DNA from: Giardia muris
Taxonomy: Eukaryota > Fornicata > Diplomonadida > Hexamitidae
Direction of reading: 5' to 3'
NCBI GenBank assembly: GCA_006247105.1
Contig: CM016925.1
Span: 124,001-188,000, forward strand
DNA length: 64,000 bases
The position numbers were made by a program, and so were the translations under genes. Positions 8,789-17,396 of this stretch are shown here, piece by piece. A model generated the notes under the pieces. It saw nothing but the letters and a program-made list of their open reading frames with translations, did not search any database and was not told where the DNA came from. Positions within the stretch are counted from its first letter, which is position 1, and each line of letters begins with the position of its first letter.

Positions 8789-10324
8789 TCACCGCTTCAC
8801 GGAGCGACAGGGACCAACCGTTGTCGCAGAGGACGTTGCGGAGGCCGTCGTCGGTACCTTCACGTGCTCCATCGCGGCCAAAAGAGAGCAGGGCGCGTTC
8901 GTCTGGAGTCGCACGACCCGGGTCAGCTCCCCAAGCGTCGGCTGTTGAAAAAGGCGGCCGAGGTTGACAAGGAACTTCGAGTCTCCGAAACAGCTGCAGT
9001 CGAGCTCATATGTCCTTTTGAAGGCGGGGTCTCCGGAGGCGCCAAGCGTCGATGTTCCGCCGAGGACATGCATCGCATTCGACGAGTCCGCTTTCAATAG
9101 GCGCGCACGCGCCAGCTGTGCCGAGGTGCAGCGCTCGAGGACATTAGTGCTCAACGCCTTTCCGATCAAGCTCGCGAATTCCTTCAGCGCCGCCTCGTGC
9201 GACGTGCGACCAAAGCGAATCGCCAAGCAGGTCAGGACAGTCTCGGACAGGTTTGGGCTCGCTCCCGCCAAGGCCTCATCGACCAAGCGTACCGCCTCGT
9301 CGTCGGAGACGATCGGAAGAAGTGTTTCAACCAAAAACGCCTTCAGGGCCTGCAGATACTCGTCCTCAGAGATGGCGGGGCGCAGGCGTAACCCACAGGC
9401 CGTCGCAAACGTGTCGAACATCGTTTTGATGTCCCTCCGGTATGTCCGAAGCATTAGCAGGCACATGTAGTGGCGGTACAGCCCGCTCGCGTTCGGGAGG
9501 AGGGGCAAGTAGAAGATCACGCGTGAAACGACCGACTCAAGAAGGACGAGTCCCAATGCGTACGCATCTGCCAGTCCATCAAGGGAGAGCGGTGAGGTGG
9601 GACACTCTGCCTCATCAATCCGCTCGTAGAAGTCCTGGTGGAGGCGGAGGAATTGTTCGCAGCAAAAGACGCCCTCTGGTGGCCTGTACAGCAGGGTCCC
9701 ACGTGCCTTTGAGGCGGCCGGGCCGTAACGTGCACCTTCGAAAGAGACGCCCGCGTGCAACGTCTCAAGGGTGGCAACGAGAGGGCAGAAACGGGCCATT
9801 CCGAGGTCAGCGAAACGAGCAAACCCGTCGCGGCCCAGGAGGATGTTGCTTGGCTTGATATCGCGGTGGACGACGCCGAGACGGTGCAACGTGTGCAGAG
9901 AGGTGATGAGGGAACGCCAGTACGTGATGAACTGCGTGAAGGAGAAGTCGCTCATCAGATTCCGCATCCGGACGCGTTCGCAGTCGTGTGCGTAGAGCGG
10001 CATGACAAGGACAAGCGCTGCCGAGAAGGGTGCCTTTGAGCTCGCCTTCATTGACAACTTTTCGGGGATCGACTCACTAGGGATTCGAAAGAAGTCCAGA
10101 AGCTCGACTGCGGGGTTCCGGACCGGCCCGTCTCTTGTTGTCGTCGCCAGAAACGAAAGAATCAGAGACTCACGGAAGCTCAACACATCGAAGGCCTCCG
10201 AGAGCCCGACAAACTTCAACGCGACCTCGACTCCATCGGCCTTCCGTACTCCCTTGAGAATCACGCCGTACGTCCCGGCCCCCAGGAAGCCCGACGCCGT
10301 CTTGTCGAGCTCGTACGCCTCCAT
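8789..10324 (-). CDS. CMGC/CDK-like protein kinase
   Basis: Predicted 511 residues from ATG 10324 in GGATAAAATGG; the frame continues upstream only because it runs through the tRNA-His gene. The glycine loop GAGTYG is at 15-20. The ATP-anchoring Lys37 is in VALKF. HRDIKPSN (153-160) supplies the catalytic Asp155. The metal-binding motif is DLG (173-175) rather than DFG. RGTLLYRPPE replaces the usual YRAPE of CMGC kinases, after an insert in the activation segment. The residues needed for catalysis are present, so it should be active. The helical C-terminal half beyond the kinase domain is about 200 residues and unrecognised. Confidence 0.85.
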   Translation of the reverse strand: MEAYELDKTASGFLGAGTYGVILKGVRKADGVEVALKFVGLSEAFDVLSFRESLILSFLATTTRDGPVRNPAVELLDFFRIPSESIPEKLSMKASSKAPFSAALVLVMPLYAHDCERVRMRNLMSDFSFTQFITYWRSLITSLHTLHRLGVVHRDIKPSNILLGRDGFARFADLGMARFCPLVATLETLHAGVSFEGARYGPAASKARGTLLYRPPEGVFCCEQFLRLHQDFYERIDEAECPTSPLSLDGLADAYALGLVLLESVVSRVIFYLPLLPNASGLYRHYMCLLMLRTYRRDIKTMFDTFATACGLRLRPAISEDEYLQALKAFLVETLLPIVSDDEAVRLVDEALAGASPNLSETVLTCLAIRFGRTSHEAALKEFASLIGKALSTNVLERCTSAQLARARLLKADSSNAMHVLGGTSTLGASGDPAFKRTYELDCSCFGDSKFLVNLGRLFQQPTLGELTRVVRLQTNAPCSLLAAMEHVKVPTTASATSSATTVGPCRSVKR

Positions 10325-10341
10325 TTTATCCTCGAAAGGGC

Positions 10342-10413
10342 TGCCGGGACCGGGAATCGAACCCGGATTGTTCGGACCACAACCGAACGTACTAGCCATT
10401 ATACTATCCCAGC
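10342..10413 (-). tRNA. tRNA-His (anticodon GTG)
   Basis: A 72-nt gene folding as a standard cloverleaf. The acceptor GCTGGGA pairs with TCCCGGC (one G-U pair). The D stem is GTAT/GTAC. The anticodon stem is TTCGG/CCGAA around TTGTGGT, with anticodon GTG at 10378-10380. The T stem is CCGGG/CCCGG around TTCGATT, and the discriminator is A73. The internal promoter boxes fit consensus: TAGTATAATGG (A box) and GTTCGATTC (B box). The genomic base before position 1 is C, so the G-1 identity element of tRNA-His would be added after transcription, as usual in eukaryotes. No TTTT terminator follows before the kinase start 17 bases downstream. Confidence 0.95.
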
Positions 10414-10447
10414 GCGCTCGCCCGGATGCGGAATGACCCCGGGGCGC

Positions 10448-13400
10448 CTACAGCCTCAGGAGGTCCCCATACGCGCTCAGAAGTCCATCATAGATGACTC
10501 GATAACGCTCCCCACCCTCCTGTAACGAAACGGATCGAATCAGCGTCCCAATAGTGGCGATCACTGGCGTCTCGACCAGTACGAGAAACAGAGTTGCGAC
10601 GAGGAAGAAAAACCACGTTGCAACGCTGAACGGCACTAACCGCTTCAGAAGAGGCTGACGTTCCGGCTGGAACTGCAACGGTTCCAACAGCTTCGAGGCA
10701 CTGCCGTTGAGAAGCGTTCCGAGGCCAAAGTAGTCGTTGTCTCCTGCACCCACATCGATCTTGTCGAGTGTGAAGCGCTGGCCCAACGATGTCGTCAGTT
10801 GGTCGAGCGTGCGGATGCTCGACTGCAGCCTTTCGATGACGGTGCAAAGGCTCACGTACAACTGGGGTTCGTCTATCTCGTTCGCCAACCCTTTTGCCAA
10901 TGATGCCGTCTGAAGCATTGCAGATAGCCTTTGGAAGAGAAGACGGGCTTCGACGGCCTCGCTGGCGGGAATCAGTCGGGTCTGTAGCGCCCATAACGCA
11001 CCCGACAGCAGTTGCTGATTGAGTGCGGATAAGGACGATGGTGTCAAGGTCCTCAACGATAGCTCGAAGAGGAGGACGAGAACGCCAAACCCTACGAGGG
11101 CGGTAAGGGTGATGAAGAGGGTAAGAAACAATGACGACGAGGACGATGCCGCCTTCAAAGCTTTGAATAGGAACACGTCGTTCCGTGCATATCCGAGCAG
11201 CACGGCGGCCAGGAACAGGACGATGATGACGCAAAGGCAACTCAGAACGCTCGTCCGGCCGGTTCGGTGCCGCGTTTCGATGCTCTCACGCCTCCTCAAG
11301 CCAGGCACTATCGTTTTAACACTCAAAGTGTCAACCCCTCGTTCCAACTCCCCTGATAGCGCCAACAACCTGTCAACCAAGACTAGATTTGCCTCCGATA
11401 GACGTTTCAGGTATGCGTGAACATCCTGCTCAGTCAGTTGAAGCAAATCGGCATATGAGAGGACCGTGAAGCTATCTCCACCTCCCTCGTCGCTGCTTAG
11501 TACTACTGACTCGTAATAGAGTCCGTAAGCTCCCGTTGAGTTCGAGGCTTGAAAGGCTTCGTCTAAGTATGCCGCCGCGTCTAACGTCGAGTTGACACGA
11601 CAAAGGCGCGAGAGGGCAACGTACTGCGAAAGGAAGGCGGCTCGTAGTTCAGTGTATCGCCTCCGCAGCGTTTTCGTGTCGTATTGTGGCTCCAACAAGG
11701 CGTAGAGATCCCTCTCGATATCAAACCGCGTGTTGAGTAATAACGGTGTCCGCAACGCCACGTATACGTCCTCGCACCCGTATGAGAACTCGGATTTCGC
11801 AGGATCCCATCGCATAGCCGATAGGTCCAACAGATAGTGCGTGAAGTAATTCAGTAACCTCACGTTGATGTTGACAACTTCGGCCACCGTCCCATACGCT
11901 TCATCTAGCGCCGCGTCCGTCTTCCGCCGTTGTAACGCCTCCGAAGCGAAAATGACAATTGCCGACACCAGGAAAACCACGGCGAGGATGGAAAGACACG
12001 CGATGAGAATGGAAACGGCAACAAAGCGCCCCCGGTCGACGAAGGGGATGTGGATCCGTGTGTACAGGTGCCACCCTTTCAGCTTCCTCTCCCGTTGCAG
12101 TACGATACCGACTAGGGCAAGGACGAGAACGCCACAGACGCCAAGGAAGAAGCTGGCCTTTGATGAGTTCGACAAGGAGGCAGTCGACCCTAGCGCATCC
12201 CATTCCCCGTTCCATTGCAATGCGTGCTGTTCTTGGTTGCTGCTTTCGAGGAGGAGCGACGTCTGGCCAGCTCGAAGACGAACACAGGCACTCGCACGAT
12301 TGAAAAGAAGCCCGCTCGCGGCGACTGGATAGCTGGCATTGCTCGTCGTTGCCTCGGTCAGGTAAGCAGAGAGCGATGCGAGGGGAGAGAGAAAAGCAGA
12401 GGCGGAGATAGAGGCGAGGCTCTGTTCTTCGTCCTTCTTGTCTCGTACGGGTAGAAGGAGGCCGTCGTGGTAGTTGTCGAGCGGCTTCTGTGTGCTTACC
12501 AGCCGTTCGATAACGTTGGTGTAGCGCGCTGAGACCCACGCGAAGGCTTGCAATAGGTCGTCGTAGTAGCTCACCGAATCATGGCGGAGATACAGGATGT
12601 AGAGAAACACGCTCCGCTGCTGCGCATCGCGCAGGTCCAAAGTGATCGACATGTCATACGGCCGCAGGAACGGGTTCTCTGCCGCCATCGAGCAGGTGTC
12701 GAAGCGCGTCGAGTCGACCGTTGACGCACGGATGTCGATGAAAAACCCGTTCAGAAGCAACGAACAGACCAGCCGGTGATTCAATCGTAGCCAGGCAAGC
12801 CGTGACGTCGGGTCGACGAGCTCGAAACCATCTGCCGCACTCTTCCCCAACACCTCTGCATAGGACGAGGCCAGTCCGGTGTCAGGAAGCGTGAGTCCCC
12901 TAGGTGGACAAGAAAGATAGAGAAGAAAAAGGCAGATCCCAAGAGTGATGACTCCAAAGCCGATGACGATCTCCCGCCATTGTTTCCGCACCCCCTGGGC
13001 TCTCTGCAGCCGTTGTACATCATGTTGTAACCGGAGACGATACGGAAACATGTAGAGGAGGCGTAGATGCCCTTTCTTCCCTTGCACAGCCCTCCTTTGG
13101 GCCTTCAGGTCATCGGAGGTGATACGGAGCATTGCGATCTTTGCCCTTTCAGTCCTCTCACTCGTTCCGAGCCCCTCAGACGTCTCTGGATGGAAATCGA
13201 TGTTTTTCGTCGACGAGGCCTGTGTCTCCTGTTGAATGACGAGCAAATCATCTAGATCGACGTCGAGACGTCTTCCAACCTTGTAATAGTGTACAAGGCG
13301 CGCGGCCAAGGAGAGACGGAACTCGGTGTGGGCCCCGGTCAACGCCAGCAGGTTGAAAAGCAGGTCTGCGATGCTTGTGAGCTTGAAGTTGAAGAGGGTG

Positions 13401-16400
13401 TAATCAACTGTCGAAAGGAAAAGGAGGGCCGACATCCCGCTGAACAGAAGGACCAGTAGCATGGTAAGCCTATCCAAGGCGTTCTGGGACACTAAGAAGG
13501 CCGAAGTCTGGACGAAGGATATCCCCCACGGCCATATTGCTAGGTTCCCGTGGAGGTGCGACGTGATACGCTCTGTGACTGTTAGAAGGCAGTCGGTCTT
13601 GCCGTCCTCTCCCAGATAGTCTTCGAAACAGATCGAAAGGGCTCTGAACGGGCTTTCCAGGAGCGAGCGCGCTCTTATCGTCGTTGGCAGCTCGCTGTCG
13701 AGGCTGACGAGCAATTGTTTATCGATCCCGAAGCTCAGCAATGTCTGTGACGAGAGTAGACGTGCCCTTCGCGAGATGCTTCGAAGACCTTCGAAAAGCG
13801 TGGCTGAGAGCATTGAAACTGTCGAGTCACTTGCTAAACGCCTCAGAACGGCGACCTCAGCAGGGAGGAGCGAAAAGGTCGTCGAGGTTCCCGATGAATC
13901 CGCCTGCCTCCGTCTGATGGCGTCGACGGTCGCCAAGTACTGCTCGACGGAGCCCGAAATGCTCCTCGTCACCTTGGAGGCCGTTGCGATGACGTGCTGG
14001 GCGTCCTCGAGGAACTTCGAGGCAAAGAGGGCAATGATAATGGAGAAGAGGACGCAAATGCCGGCGAGGAGCAATAGGAGCATTGACAACGGGGTGAACC
14101 TTCTTTTTCGCCTCACAACGCCCCTTCGAAAGTCCCTGTAGAGCCGTACCAGCTCCCTTGCATGGTATTGTGCGTCACGGCCGAACGTAACTGGTTCTAC
14201 GGTTTGAACTCGTTGGTAACCTTGGGTGTCTTTGAAGAGGGCATCCTCGCTCTCCGCGTTTGTTTTCATGACGAAGTGACAACGACTCAAGAACGGGGGC
14301 AAAACGACCGTGTCTCCTGTTGAGGGGATGCGCAAATAGAAAACGTTTGAGTCGTCGTGACCATGCTCATGTGAAGGCCGGAATGGGTGTGTTGCCTTAA
14401 CGAAGCGATCAAGGAAGGTGGAAACGTCGTTTTCCTTTCCCTTCAAGGTGAGAGTAGAAGGGGATAATGCCTCATGCATCGGCTGAGCACCGAGCTGGTT
14501 CAGCGGCCAGACCAGGGCGAAGAGCTCGTGGTGGACCCAGGCGAGGGCGTGGAGGGCGGTAATGCTTTCCGGGTACTTCCGATAGAGGCGGTGGGCGCAT
14601 TCGAGGGCTGTGGCGAATGCAACGCCGAGGCCGTCGCAGGCCTGGAAGAGGTTCTCGAGGGTGGTTAGGGAGATCATCGGTGCTACTGAAAGCTCCCTGC
14701 TCAAGGACGACATCCTTCGTGTCAGGCCGAAGCATCGCTCGCTTTCTACTAGGAGCCTTGAGAGGTGCGAATTGATATCCCGACAAATCACCATGTTGAA
14801 GGGTTCGGAGCGTTTCAATCGTGGGCATCGTCGAAGCGGGTAACCATTGAAAGCGCCATTGAATGTGATGGAATCGATGCCATCGGAGCTGTTGATGGGT
14901 GCTGAGACTACAAGGTCGAAGCCGGCCCTATCTTCTTTATCTTCCCCGTCATCCTTTTCCTCCTCGATGGCGATTCGAGTTAGATCATAACAACGAGTCA
15001 GACAGCCGCCAATTCTTTCGTAAAAGCAACCCTCTATGAGATACAACACGAATTCGAAACCGAGTTCGAGGTGTGCGCCCTTGAAACCGCCGTTTTCCTC
15101 CCTAAAGCCCTCAAAGACGCTTTGAAGGGTCGAACGAAGCGTATCAGGCGACGTGAAAAGTGGTGGGGTACGTATGGTCCGTGTGGAGACGATCTGCACC
15201 TCCTTCGCACAGGCCAAACGTTGTGAGAAGTTCTCGTTATTCTTTTCGAGGGAGGACAAGAGCCCGTTGAGAAGTGCTTCTTCGACCTGGAATAGGATCT
15301 TCGAGGTTTGTCTCATCGTGACGTCCGAAAACGCGTAAATGGCTGGGATGTCATTCTCAGCCTTCCGTAAACGTCCATTCAGTCTAGAAAGCCTTCTTAG
15401 GAGGTGCAGAAGGAGAAAAAAGTGGGTCAACCGACGCTGAATTGGATGGGCCGCCTTGGAGCTCTGAATGGGATGCAAAAGCAGCTGGGCATAACAAATA
15501 CATAATCTTTCGAGCTCAAAACAATCCTCGAGGGTCAGATAGCCATTCAATGCTGTCTCATGCGTCAAACTAAGAACCCTTGCTGTCAATACCTCAGGAG
15601 AAAGCTTGGTCTTCATCGCCACCTCCGAAAAGAAAGAACCGGCATGGATCATCATTAGGGTTTCATCGAGACGGCGTCGATGCCGTCGTATCAGGAGGAA
15701 GAGGCAAAGGACGCTGACGCCCATGTTAAATAGGTACAAAAAGGTGGTCAGCGTCGTCCTTAACGTGGGATCGAGGGGGAAAAGGGTGACGAGTAGTCTG
15801 GTCCCCCCTATACTTATCCACAGGGCCGAGACCATGACGAGTAGGATCGTCGTCGGCCGATTCAGCCGTAGCTTGGCGCTACTACAGAAGTTGAAGATCC
15901 CATAAAGGAGGAGCGATGCGTAATAAGCACGCGCCATCCCTATGGGCTTCGCAAACCCCACCGTGGTCTCATGAAATGCCTTTGTAGCCTCCTTTAGCGT
16001 TGTCGCGGCCAGTAAGCTGAGCAGAAACCCTCCAAACAGGTGTCCACTGACATCCAGCCGATACCCCGCCGGACTCTGTCCAAACATCAACGCCCCCATG
16101 AAGAGGGAGAACCAATCGACAAGGAGGTAATAGGGAATGGAGAGGATTCCAACCAGCAGGATGACGATGAGAGGGAGTCGCCTTTGAACGGTGGTGGCCG
16201 CAGTCGTATTCGTGGCCATAGTCGCGATCCTTTCTACTACTAAGAAGAGTAATAGCACCTCGAACGTCAGACGAAGAAAAGTCATGGAGAGGAGACCGAA
16301 ACGGCCTAGATACACCGCTGGTGCACTTTTCCGTCCCGTACGTGCATATACTTGCACTACCAACAACGCTAACGCCGTGAAGCAGATCCCACATGCGCAG

Positions 16401-16732
16401 AGACAGAGCAGATTGGCACCGGCGTAGACCAGGGTCTCCAAGACGAAGGAGGACGCCCTCCCCGTTGATACTCCTATCATCCCCACCGTACAGACCCCAA
16501 TGATGAGCTGCAATAACCCTCTCTCAAGGATGAAGACGACACGGTATACCGTTGAGACTCGGAAGGCCATCGGCTCGAGGATCATTAACATCACTCTCAG
16601 GCGCGCTTGAGTCAGTCGTCCCCTCAACGTCGTCGGTCCACATACACCCTCGAGCAACTCTCCCGTGGAGTCCCACTCCCCCTTCCCGTCCTTCCTCCTC
16701 CTTCTACCTCCCACGCACTTCTTGCACCTCAT
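10448..16732 (-). CDS. Giant multi-pass membrane protein, 2094 residues
   Basis: Starts at ATG 16732; an A/T-rich element lies about 15 bases further upstream, and ATGs at about residues 48 and 50 are alternatives. About eight or nine hydrophobic helices fill residues 45-350 (for example LIVILLVGILSIPYYLLV). A soluble, helical region of about 550 residues follows. The second half alternates single membrane helices with 150-250 residue loops (helices such as LSMLLLLLAGICVLFSIIIA and SILAVVFLVSAIVIFASEA), ending with a hydrophobic pair near the C-terminus. The loops bracketed by helices look like lumenal or extracellular sensor domains. No kinase, cyclase or transporter motif is seen. The N-terminal layout recalls the tiny-macrocyst (TmcB-like) proteins of other protists, a weak resemblance only. 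Confidence 0.8.
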   Translation of the reverse strand: MRCKKCVGGRRRRKDGKGEWDSTGELLEGVCGPTTLRGRLTQARLRVMLMILEPMAFRVSTVYRVVFILERGLLQLIIGVCTVGMIGVSTGRASSFVLETLVYAGANLLCLCACGICFTALALLVVQVYARTGRKSAPAVYLGRFGLLSMTFLRLTFEVLLLFLVVERIATMATNTTAATTVQRRLPLIVILLVGILSIPYYLLVDWFSLFMGALMFGQSPAGYRLDVSGHLFGGFLLSLLAATTLKEATKAFHETTVGFAKPIGMARAYYASLLLYGIFNFCSSAKLRLNRPTTILLVMVSALWISIGGTRLLVTLFPLDPTLRTTLTTFLYLFNMGVSVLCLFLLIRRHRRRLDETLMMIHAGSFFSEVAMKTKLSPEVLTARVLSLTHETALNGYLTLEDCFELERLCICYAQLLLHPIQSSKAAHPIQRRLTHFFLLLHLLRRLSRLNGRLRKAENDIPAIYAFSDVTMRQTSKILFQVEEALLNGLLSSLEKNNENFSQRLACAKEVQIVSTRTIRTPPLFTSPDTLRSTLQSVFEGFREENGGFKGAHLELGFEFVLYLIEGCFYERIGGCLTRCYDLTRIAIEEEKDDGEDKEDRAGFDLVVSAPINSSDGIDSITFNGAFNGYPLRRCPRLKRSEPFNMVICRDINSHLSRLLVESERCFGLTRRMSSLSRELSVAPMISLTTLENLFQACDGLGVAFATALECAHRLYRKYPESITALHALAWVHHELFALVWPLNQLGAQPMHEALSPSTLTLKGKENDVSTFLDRFVKATHPFRPSHEHGHDDSNVFYLRIPSTGDTVVLPPFLSRCHFVMKTNAESEDALFKDTQGYQRVQTVEPVTFGRDAQYHARELVRLYRDFRRGVVRRKRRFTPLSMLLLLLAGICVLFSIIIALFASKFLEDAQHVIATASKVTRSISGSVEQYLATVDAIRRRQADSSGTSTTFSLLPAEVAVLRRLASDSTVSMLSATLFEGLRSISRRARLLSSQTLLSFGIDKQLLVSLDSELPTTIRARSLLESPFRALSICFEDYLGEDGKTDCLLTVTERITSHLHGNLAIWPWGISFVQTSAFLVSQNALDRLTMLLVLLFSGMSALLFLSTVDYTLFNFKLTSIADLLFNLLALTGAHTEFRLSLAARLVHYYKVGRRLDVDLDDLLVIQQETQASSTKNIDFHPETSEGLGTSERTERAKIAMLRITSDDLKAQRRAVQGKKGHLRLLYMFPYRLRLQHDVQRLQRAQGVRKQWREIVIGFGVITLGICLFLLYLSCPPRGLTLPDTGLASSYAEVLGKSAADGFELVDPTSRLAWLRLNHRLVCSLLLNGFFIDIRASTVDSTRFDTCSMAAENPFLRPYDMSITLDLRDAQQRSVFLYILYLRHDSVSYYDDLLQAFAWVSARYTNVIERLVSTQKPLDNYHDGLLLPVRDKKDEEQSLASISASAFLSPLASLSAYLTEATTSNASYPVAASGLLFNRASACVRLRAGQTSLLLESSNQEQHALQWNGEWDALGSTASLSNSSKASFFLGVCGVLVLALVGIVLQRERKLKGWHLYTRIHIPFVDRGRFVAVSILIACLSILAVVFLVSAIVIFASEALQRRKTDAALDEAYGTVAEVVNINVRLLNYFTHYLLDLSAMRWDPAKSEFSYGCEDVYVALRTPLLLNTRFDIERDLYALLEPQYDTKTLRRRYTELRAAFLSQYVALSRLCRVNSTLDAAAYLDEAFQASNSTGAYGLYYESVVLSSDEGGGDSFTVLSYADLLQLTEQDVHAYLKRLSEANLVLVDRLLALSGELERGVDTLSVKTIVPGLRRRESIETRHRTGRTSVLSCLCVIIVLFLAAVLLGYARNDVFLFKALKAASSSSSLFLTLFITLTALVGFGVLVLLFELSLRTLTPSSLSALNQQLLSGALWALQTRLIPASEAVEARLLFQRLSAMLQTASLAKGLANEIDEPQLYVSLCTVIERLQSSIRTLDQLTTSLGQRFTLDKIDVGAGDNDYFGLGTLLNGSASKLLEPLQFQPERQPLLKRLVPFSVATWFFFLVATLFLVLVETPVIATIGTLIRSVSLQEGGERYRVIYDGLLSAYGDLLRL

Positions 16733-16800
16733 CTCGCCACCCTCTCGCTCCAAAAAATAGCTCTTTTACCCTTCTTCGTGCTATCTCTCTCCCGGGTCAC

Positions 16801-17325
16801 TCAGCCCTTCATGTAGTACGTGCTCGCCTGGCCGTAGCGCCCCGTCGCGCTGTTGTACGCGTCCGCAAGCGCGTTATTGACGGAAATGCTCCTCAGGTTA
16901 TCGCTCACGTGCGTCCCGATCCCCGCCTCGTACGTCCTGTTCGATGCCCAACGTGGCACATAGTCCGCATGCAGGGTCAGTTGGTCGACGGAGGCGAGCT
17001 TATCATAGACAGGCGTACGAGTAATGCTCTGTGGAGCAGGCCCGACACCTCCTGCGCTTAGCTGCCCAAGCATCTCGGAGGTGCGGCGAGCAGACCCGAT
17101 GTACCCGCTAGTGTCCGCGAGGCGCGTTGCCAGGCTCCGCGCAAGCCCCCCGCCTCGTAGCCCGCTCGCATAGCTGTGAGTCGCACTACTCGAGCTGACC
17201 AAGGAGAAGCTCGACCCGCTCCCAGCGGTCAGTGGGAGGTTCGTGTGCTCGAACCGCCGCCGCGTGAACGTGAAGTCGGGGCCACCTCCGCGGACTGCGC
17301 TCAATGTGTTCCCAGGCGTTGCCAT
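16801..17325 (-). CDS. Unknown small Gly/Ser/Arg-rich protein
   Basis: A 174-residue basic protein with no signal peptide, membrane span or recognised domain. It is rich in Ser, Gly, Thr, Arg and Tyr, with short aromatic/Arg motifs (YIGSARRTSEML, ATGRYGQASTYYMKG) and little predicted helix. That composition is common in microtubule-associated and axonemal filler proteins, but I have no motif to prove it. It is co-directional with the EGF-type gene upstream (71 bp) and the giant membrane protein downstream (68 bp). An A-tract, AAAAAGTTCTGAAG, precedes the ATG. Confidence 0.6.
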   Translation of the reverse strand: MATPGNTLSAVRGGGPDFTFTRRRFEHTNLPLTAGSGSSFSLVSSSSATHSYASGLRGGGLARSLATRLADTSGYIGSARRTSEMLGQLSAGGVGPAPQSITRTPVYDKLASVDQLTLHADYVPRWASNRTYEAGIGTHVSDNLRSISVNNALADAYNSATGRYGQASTYYMKG

Positions 17326-17396
17326 CTTCAGAACTTTTTGAGATTCCGCGAGGCAGAATTTTGGCGGACTGACTCATTCTCTCCCCTCTGCTTCCC

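Noticed and set aside
10325..10399. 25-codon N-terminal extension of the CMGC-like kinase
   Set aside because: These codons are the tRNA-His gene and its spacer. The A-rich initiator lies at the ATG at 10324.
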